Shown one piece after another: positions 57,759 through 64,000 of a DNA stretch of 64,000 nucleotides; within the stretch, counting starts at the first letter, position 1; every line of letters begins with the position of its first letter. Origin of the DNA: Nymphaea colorata. Its lineage: Eukaryota; Streptophyta; Magnoliopsida; Nymphaeales; Nymphaeaceae. The notes beneath the pieces were generated by a model. That model was not told where the DNA came from. It was given only the letters and a program-made list of their open reading frames with translations, and searched no databases. The translations under genes and the position numbers were made by a program. The stretch covers positions 32,583,934 to 32,647,933 of the forward strand of contig NC_045138.2 in assembly GCF_008831285.2 (NCBI RefSeq), given 5' to 3'.

Positions 57759-59568
57759 AGAAGAACTGTGTGTGCGTGTTTGATCGATACCATTGACCGA
57801 TTCGGAGGCAACTCGGGCACGGAACACGTTGAAGCCCTGGTATTTATACGACCAAGAACCGGTCGCATAACAACAGTACATAATAGATTTCAAGGCAAAT
57901 CATGGACTCAGATTCAATCGACCGACTGGAAACGAGAATGTGGACAATCATGGACCGAACCGTTTACATTGGATCCCGACGTGACGTGTGAAGGGGATTA
58001 GGAAGAAGGAGAGACGGAAATACAGAAACTGCATGAGCCCTTGGCTTCTGGCAGGGTGTGACTTGTGGGCGAGACGGAGAAATGGGGCCTCTGTTCTTCA
58101 TCTTCAAGTGTATACTGTAATTTCCCGGATGAAGCATGAAGACCCAAGTTGTGCGAAAAGGTCCTGCTCTAGATTAGTACGTCATCCTTTTCTAAGATTA
58201 TTAGTAGTTGCAAACCAATCTTTCCCCTCATTTTTTACCCCTTCGTTTCGTTGTTCAATATTCTTATTTATAGGCTATAGTTCATTGATCTCAAAGAGAG
58301 AGAGGGGGGGAGAGAGAGATATGAATAACTAACCACTGAATTTATCACAAAATTATAAATAACTACCTAACATTTCAAAAAGACTATAAATAACTGCCAA
58401 CTTCGTAAAATAGTTCACAAAAACTTCACAACGCAAATTGTCTCGTGTAACAGGCAGGTCATGTTTGCTTAGAAAACGAGGGCAGTTTTGCAAATTATCT
58501 TCAAGGATAACAAGCAAACAAGATTTTTCTACCAGCAGTCCAATTATAATCCAATTAGTGAAAGGTAGCAAGCATTAGCCTTCTATTATTTTTAAATATT
58601 TAAATTTATGTTAATTTTAATATTTTTGACAAATTCACAATTATACATTTTAACTTTAAACTTTTAGATCAATTTTTCGACGGATGGTAGTGGGGGTAAA
58701 GTGGCCATGGCCCCTTGTATCTCCACCGGGAGTGGATAAGTCATGTATCCACTCTACAAGACTTTAACGGTACCCTGCGTTGGTGTACCAAATTTAGTGC
58801 CCCAGTACAATTAAATATGAAAATGCTTTCATTTAAATAAGGAAAATAAACTTCCTAAAAATAAAAGAGGTAATAAAAAAATTAAAAGACTAAAAAAAAA
58901 ACATTTCTTTCAACAATTTTAAAATTATCTTTGTTATCCTTTGGTATGTGTATGTATGTTGTGTGCGCCGAGGGGCGCAGGCAACTCTGCCTCGTTTCCA
59001 TCTTATGTAATTCAAGCATTTCCATTTTAATAGTTTCCATCAGCATGATAAAGTAAGAAGGCGACTTGGGTGTTGTAGTGGCTGTGCTGCAGAATCCCAC
59101 AACCACCTGACAACATCATCAAGTCCAAATATCATCACAAACAACAATAAGAAGGCGTCGATTTGTTAAATGCTGGATCGATCCCTATGTTGCTTTCTGT
59201 AAATGGTTCTTAAATTTTAAAGGAAATCAATATCGATGTTGTTTGATAGATGGGACTAACACCCACATTTTACAATTGCTGTCTGGTGGCGCAGATGTGA
59301 TGAAATTCTTGGAAACTTAAACGGGTGATGTGCACAATTTTGTGTATGTCATAGCTAAAATTCGACAAGAGATTTAAACTCACTTTTGTGCAACTCAATC
59401 TATTATGTTGGAGGCCGTGTATATATATATATATATATATAGACTCTAAAAGTAGACAAAATAAGAGACTTTTGCCTTTTCGTATGAGCTTGATTCTTGA
59501 CATAAACAAACACCACTGTGGAGTTTATTACATTTATAAACAGCACAGTAGCATACGGGCTACCTTGA
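57759..59568. other. Intergenic, no gene seen
   Basis: After the shared BURP promoter block (to about 57960) nothing is recognised. An AGAGAG tract lies at 58291-58321 and a (TA)n tract at 59419-59441. Confidence 0.6.
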
Positions 59569-59695
59569 GGGTGCGTTTCATGCACCGGTTGAAATCAAAA
59601 TTTTCGGAAAAAATCGTACGGATGGGTGAAATTTCATCCGCCCGACAAAAACTGCATCAAACGGGGTGAAATTCACTCCGTTTTTTGCAAAAAGG

Positions 59696-59770
59696 AGCGG
59701 GTGGAATTCCACCCGCTCAAAAGTCCGAGCTCCGACCTCGGACTTTCAAGCGGGTGGAATTCCACCCGCT
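59696..59770. repeat. Nested palindromes
   Basis: A 22-bp perfect palindrome centred on GGAATTCC occurs at 59696-59717 and again at 59749-59770. Between them AAAGTCCGAG (59720-59729) and CTCGGACTTT (59737-59746) form a 10-bp stem with a 7-nt loop. Confidence 0.93.
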
Positions 59771-59804
59771 CGACAACCTCCCCCGACTGATGAAACACCA
59801 ACCC

Positions 59805-59965
59805 CTCACAGCTCACCTTCTCACCCTCGCAGCTCGCCTTCTCACCCTCGCACCAGTTCTCACCGTCGCACCAGCTTCTCACCGTCGCACCAGCTCTCAC
59901 CGTCCCACCAGCTTCTCACCGTAGCACCAGCTCTCACCGTCGCACCAGCTCTCACCGTCGCCTTC
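59805..59965. repeat. Minisatellite, ~15-19-bp unit
   Basis: About nine units of CTCACCGTCGCACCAGCTT and variants. All plus-strand frames stay open through it, giving serine/proline/histidine-rich chance peptides. Confidence 0.9.
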
Positions 59966-60102
59966 TCACCGTGAACAGCCCTAACTAAGCTTGAGATAGT
60001 TTCAGCTACGATCTACAGTTCAATCGTGGTTAACTTTTGGGGCTTTGGGTGTTGATAGATTCCTCTCGAGGAGATCTTTCCAAATGAGGTGAAATCGCGA
60101 CG

Positions 60103-60460
60103 ATTGGCCCAGTATAGAGCGAGCTACGGCCTCCGAAAGTCGCAACAGCTTCTGTCCTGCTATTCCGCCGACCAGTCTGTGTTTCCGGCAACTTTGCCGG
60201 CGATCGGACCATTGGATCAAACTGATTCCGGTGCCATTCGATCCGTGACATCCATACGATCCTCTCCACCAAATTTGAGGATTATTGGCCCAGTATAGAG
60301 CGAGTTACCGCCTCCGAAAGTCGTAACAGATTCTGTCCTGCTATTCCACCGACCAATCTGTGTTTCCGGCGATCGGACCGTTGGATCAAACTGATTCCGG
60401 TGCCATTCGATCCGTGACATCCATACGATCCTATCCACCTAATTTGAGGATGATCGGACC
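60103..60460. repeat. 181-bp tandem repeat x2
   Basis: ATTGGCCCAGTATAGAGCGA begins the units at 60103 and 60284. They align throughout except for a 13-bp difference around TTTCCGGCAACTTTGCCGGC. A third start (GATGATCGGACC) appears at 60448 but does not continue. Confidence 0.92.
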
Positions 60461-61102
60461 ATGGATAGCGAATCTGGATGCGATGGCCGGAATATGGCGG
60501 AAATCGGCGGCGTCCAATCTTGAGAATGGCGGAAACAGGCGACAGGTGAACCGAATCTTCAAGACTCAACGAGTTGGCCTTAGACTACTCGGATTTGACT
60601 CAAATTTGGGGCGTCCAATCCTGAGAATGTTGGCTTTCTGGTGACCAAATTTGGTGATTTTTGGAGACTTTTACGATTTTATACAAATTTTGGAGTGAAG
60701 CTCCCTCAATGAGGTTAAATTTTTTTTGCATCTAACAAACGTACATGGTGAAATTTACCACGTTAATTTCTTCCTGTACATCAAACATGACCTCAAATCG
60801 AAAGAGGGTAAATTTGATCCTGAAATTTTTTTCAAAAAAATTTGTTAGGAAAATTTACCACGTTAAATTCTTCCCTGTGCATGAAACGCACCCTGAGGAA
60901 CAAATTGAAAAAAAGATAACTTTACCGATGACTGTTGAAACAATTTGACATTTGATAACTATAAACAACTGATTAGGTTAATGAAAAAAACACCTGATGA
61001 GTAAAAAACATTAGTACGTATAGTTAAAATGACAATTTTACCATTCAATAAATAAAATTGGAGACGACGGTCCAGCCCATACACGTATTAGTAGCATGCA
61101 GA

Positions 61103-63042
61103 TCAGTTGGGGACCCAAGCAAGGCCCTCTACAATGAAGTGGCAAATGGGCACAGTTCCTGGCTTCACACCCAGCACCCTGAAGCTCTCATGCCGGGGAT
61201 TCCAGTTTGATGTATCGATATGGCACAAAGCAATGGCGCTCACTCGGCTACCATCTTCAGCAACCAACGGAACCATGTATACCCTTGTCCCCGCGAAATT
61301 GTGGCAGTAGAATACAGCGTAAGGAAACACAGTGTTGTGGCATGTCATAACTTTATTGGTCATCATCCTTCCACCACCAGCACCAACTCTGTAACTCCTG
61401 ACTTTCACAGCCTCCTCTCTGTTAACAGCAGAAGTGAACACCGCATGAATCTCTCTTGTTCCCAACTCCGCAACAACGAAATCGATCATCGACTCCAGCG
61501 ATGTTGCACAGTGCTTTACTTCTCCTTTAATTGCAGCCGCCTCACAATCCTGAAGCGTTTCCCTGATAAGAGAAGCACGGTCGGATTCGGGTTGAATGGA
61601 GAACATCTTGAGGATAGCAGTGAGATTGGAGGTTGAGAAGGGAATTGCTTGAGCTCGCTGGCGGGGGAAGAAACGGCCACCACTTAAAGCTACGGGGGTG
61701 ATCATCATGGTGACGTTCATCTTGCTACCAGGCTGCATGTCTTCCCTCAGGGAATAAAGAGGTGCATTGTTCGGTGGGCAGTTCATGGGGCTTAAGCCAG
61801 GGTAACCGCTCATCGCGGCCCACTTACAACAGCAAGCTTTGGTAGGGAAGATAGGGGTAGGAGGAGAACTGTTAGTGAGGTTACGACCACCAGATCCTGC
61901 AGTCAATTCAAATTAAAGGACTGGCTAAGTTATCAATCTTATTATATTATTTGCTCACCATAAATTCGAGCATACACGTGACACTAAATCCTGTTTACTA
62001 TTAACCGGTTTTTTCTTTTTCCGTAAAAAGAGGCGTAATGAGTATAGAGATGTAGTGGAAAGTCTTTGTCATACATGTATATCTTTTAGTTGATGTAATT
62101 AGTAATTTACGATTGTATAGTGTATTTTTGTTACGTAGATAATATATATGTATAGTTTTTGTAAAACAGTCATCTATGTATAGATATATGTAAGGGCACT
62201 TTCACTAAAAAGCTTTGACCGTTTTTGGCAACGGTAAAATCCGTGACTGCAACCTTTTTCATTATCTTTGGTGTTGGATTGATTCGTCGCCAATATTTGC
62301 CTATTGTTCTCTTAGGTACTGAAATTTCCAGGTCATTATTATATTACCCGATAGACAGATCTGTCACTAATTCCTGCTATTAGATGTCTATGCGAACTGT
62401 CGTAAAACATCTGTCACTGGTGTCTAAATCTTTTCTCGCCATTGTTGTAATGGTGATGGTTAATTCAGTTGCTACAATGACAGCCTTTAACGAGGGATAT
62501 ACTCAGAAATGGCAACAGCTAATTTCATTGGTTTCAGCGAAGGACTGGGATTTAAGTAATAGCTGTGGAAACCATGGTAATAGCAACGTTCTGGCGGTCG
62601 CTATTAATCGTAATTGTAGTATTACGACTGTTGTTGGCACTTTCAGCGACTGATTTTAATTGATTATTAATCATCTGGTGGGGAATATATATATATATAT
62701 ATATATATATACTATCAATTGAATTTGGTAGTGCAATACCTGACGGAGAGGGGGACAAGAGTTCTCTAATGGCATTTGGCATGGGGGTGCTTGGGAACAC
62801 CCTGTTCCAATAACCATCAGGCGTCAGAGATAAGCTGCAGCTTGCAGTCCCAATTATAAGCTGCCAAAACAAAAGTTCATCACAGTGATACGGAAATTAA
62901 CTCCATCTTTTAATGAAATCGTTGCAGAAGAAAATACAGATGATTAATTAATGAAAGGAAATTAAGATCAAACAAAACAGATGTAGCTTACTGCAAGAGA
63001 AGCTGAGATGATGTAGAAGGAGGAAACTGCCATACTGTTCAT
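61103..63042 (-). CDS. BURP-domain protein (RD22/PG1beta-like), gene D, intact
   Basis: Three exons: 63042-62992, 62860-62740 and 61896-61103, with GT..AG introns of 131 and 843 bp, encode 321 residues. Residues 1-25 form a signal peptide (MNSMAVSSFYIISASLALII), followed by the N-terminal motif YWNRVFPSTPMPNAIRELL (38-56), typical of BURP proteins. A short linker with CCC and a PGLSPMNCPP stretch follows, then the BURP domain (about 132-321). Its Cys-His pairs are all present: C243-H244, 10 residues, C255-H256, 25 residues, C282-H283, 25 residues, C309-H310, then Trp seven residues on (usually eight). BURP proteins are secreted, wall-associated and plant-specific, often linked to stress, seed or pectin functions; the exact role is not predictable. 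It is the only undamaged copy of four local BURP loci. Intron 2 holds unidentified inserted sequence. Confidence 0.93.
62684..62711. repeat. (TA)n microsatellite in intron 2 of BURP gene D
   Basis: A pure AT/TA tract lying about 30 bp inside the intron from its donor. Confidence 0.92.
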
Positions 63043-63100
63043 CGAGCTACCCAGTACTTAAGTTCTGTTGTTTGGTGAAGGGAGGGTAGTGCTTCCTGCT

Positions 63101-63107
63101 TTTTATA
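63101..63107 (-). promoter_or_regulatory. TATA box of BURP gene D
   Basis: TATAAAA on the minus strand, about 60 bp before the ATG. The same box at the same distance is found in loci A (46901-46907) and C (57752-57758). About 130 bp further upstream the sequence TTCAATCGACCGACCGGAAA is shared by A and D and, with changes, C. Confidence 0.75.
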
Positions 63108-63433
63108 AGGAAGAACTGTGCGAGCGTGTTTGGTCGATACTGTTGACCGATTCGGAGCTAAGGTGGACACGGGAACGGAAGACGTTGAAGAGGCAAGAGT
63201 AAATATATTTGAAATCATGGACACAGATTCAATCGACCGACCGGAAATTAGCAACAGGACAGTCATGTAAGCTTCTTTCTCAAAATTCCAGCCATTTATA
63301 TTTAGCCTATTTTGTGTCTATTTAGCCTCTCTTTTTTTTTTCTTTCAGCAGTTTTTACGTTATGGCTCCTAACACCGGGCCGTTTGTTAGGGGCTCAAAA
63401 TGTCCTCGTGTATAAAATGAATGACCCTCGCAT

Positions 63434-63760
63434 TGTTGGTGTATGTAAGTTGAACCATACTGGACACTCATTTTCATTTACAATACCGCGGATCCAAATA
63501 CGGGTTTGCCCTAATCCTTATGGGTATATGGGTCATTTTGTACAAATGCGGGTTTGCCCTAATCCTTATGTTTTGAGGATGGCCGCCGCTGAGAGTGTCT
63601 GTTCTGTGTGTTCATAGAAGAGAGAGAATACAAGAGATCTGTGCGACTGTGGACGTAGGAGATTATTGCTCCGAACCACGTAAATCGTTGTCTTCTTCCT
63701 TGTTGCTTCTAACCCCTTCTTGAGAGTGCGAGAGGAGTGTTTATTGTGTTGTTCCTAACA
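63434..63760 (+). mobile_element. Solo copia-type LTR with 5-bp target duplication
   Basis: The 327-bp insert begins TGTTGGTGTATG and ends TGTTCCTAACA, and is flanked by CGCAT on both sides (63429-63433 and 63761-63765). The paralogous promoter region of BURP locus A has a single CGCAT at 47284-47288 and no insert, which proves the borders. U5-like sequence (GGAGATTATTGCTCCGAACC) is typical of plant copia LTRs. A ~30-bp internal repeat (GGGTTTGCCCTAATCCTTAT) occurs twice. No internal region: recombination between two LTRs left one. Confidence 0.92.
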
Positions 63761-64000
63761 CGCATAACGGTAAAAGTAGAATGATAAAAAAAATGCACCT
63801 GCAACATTACTAAAATGTCCATATGGTCAGAACACAGCTTCTTGTGTTAGCGACATAACTAAAATTTTATTTGATCCATGAATTATCATAGAGTTTAGAC
63901 AGCTAAATTCTCAATATTACTGAGAAAGTTCAGAGGAGAAAATGTTGGTTACCTAAAAGTTAGGTCCCACCCAATTCAGTTTTTTTTTTTTTTTTGGTTT

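Larger units (their letters stand above)
59569..60893. mobile_element. Non-autonomous TIR transposon (~1.3 kb) with TGA target duplication
   Basis: The ends are inverted repeats, GGGTGCGTTTCATGCA at 59569 and TGCATGAAACGCACCC at 60893, flanked by TGA on both sides (59566-59568 and 60894-60896). A 3-bp duplication and a GGG-type end suit the PIF/Harbinger group, although its usual target is TTA/TAA. No transposase. Inside are paired palindromes, a minisatellite, a 181-bp tandem repeat and a second terminus-like sequence (about 60741-60790) that duplicates the right end with divergence. Confidence 0.7.

Noticed and set aside
59666-59974. 102-codon serine/proline/histidine-rich frame
   Set aside because: Produced by the minisatellite at 59805-59965, which is open in all plus frames.
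61220-61636. 138-codon plus-strand frame opposite BURP gene D (and similar frames opposite locus B)
   Set aside because: Antisense shadow of the BURP coding exon.
62384-62653. 89-codon frame in intron 2 of BURP gene D
   Set aside because: No recognised domain; composition like the rest of the intron, probably inserted non-coding sequence.

Overview
The window is nuclear DNA of a flowering plant. The evidence is spliced genes with GT..AG introns, a BURP-domain gene, a MIK2-type LRR receptor kinase, a PDR-type ABCG transporter fragment, Ty1/copia remnants primed by initiator tRNA-Met, and a decayed mitochondrial insertion whose 5S rRNA and tRNA-Pro(UGG) are plant-mitochondrial in type. The sequence does not fix the lineage more closely. 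Two runs of exactly 100 N (2573-2672 and 46615-46714) are scaffold joins.

Layout. 1-2572 and 17985-27655 are two blocks of one higher-order satellite. Its 130-bp unit is a dimer of two diverged ~65-bp monomers, with recurring linkers and a ~0.7-kb spacer. Between the blocks (2673-17984) lie two copies of a ~1.1-kb dispersed repeat, each followed by a broken receptor-kinase gene. The first kinase copy carries the mitochondrial 5S rRNA and tRNA-Pro fragment. The second keeps four recognisable exons and follows an isolated first exon of a SAL/HAL2-like phosphatase. A ~540-bp AT-rich repeat fills 5.7-9.6 kb. From 27.7 to 45.7 kb there is a mosaic of gene and transposon fragments: a Ty3-like tail, a 5'-truncated ABCG transporter joined directly to the 540-bp repeat, a possible LINE ORF1 piece, two exon copies of ribosomal protein uS4, one cathepsin B exon, a twice-present ~700-bp block, and a copia gag with primer-binding site and LTR. 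A third, gap-truncated copy of the 1.1-kb repeat ends at 46614.

The gene-bearing part is 46.7-63.8 kb. Four BURP-gene loci lie in the same (-) orientation: A is exon 1 only beside the gap, B is frameshifted, C is fragments, and D is intact with three exons encoding 321 aa. Between B and C is one intact two-exon LRR receptor kinase of 1139 aa on the same strand. The BURP loci share a promoter block with a TATA box, so this is a local tandem family in birth-and-death decay. A solo LTR at 63434-63760 has a 5-bp target duplication, and its empty site survives upstream of BURP locus A. A ~1.3-kb element with terminal inverted repeats and nested tandem repeats occupies 59569-60893.

Only two genes look intact: the LRR kinase (52514-56070) and BURP gene D (61103-63042). 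The rest is pseudogene, gene fragment, transposon or satellite. Most open frames in the satellite blocks are artefacts of a 130-bp period.
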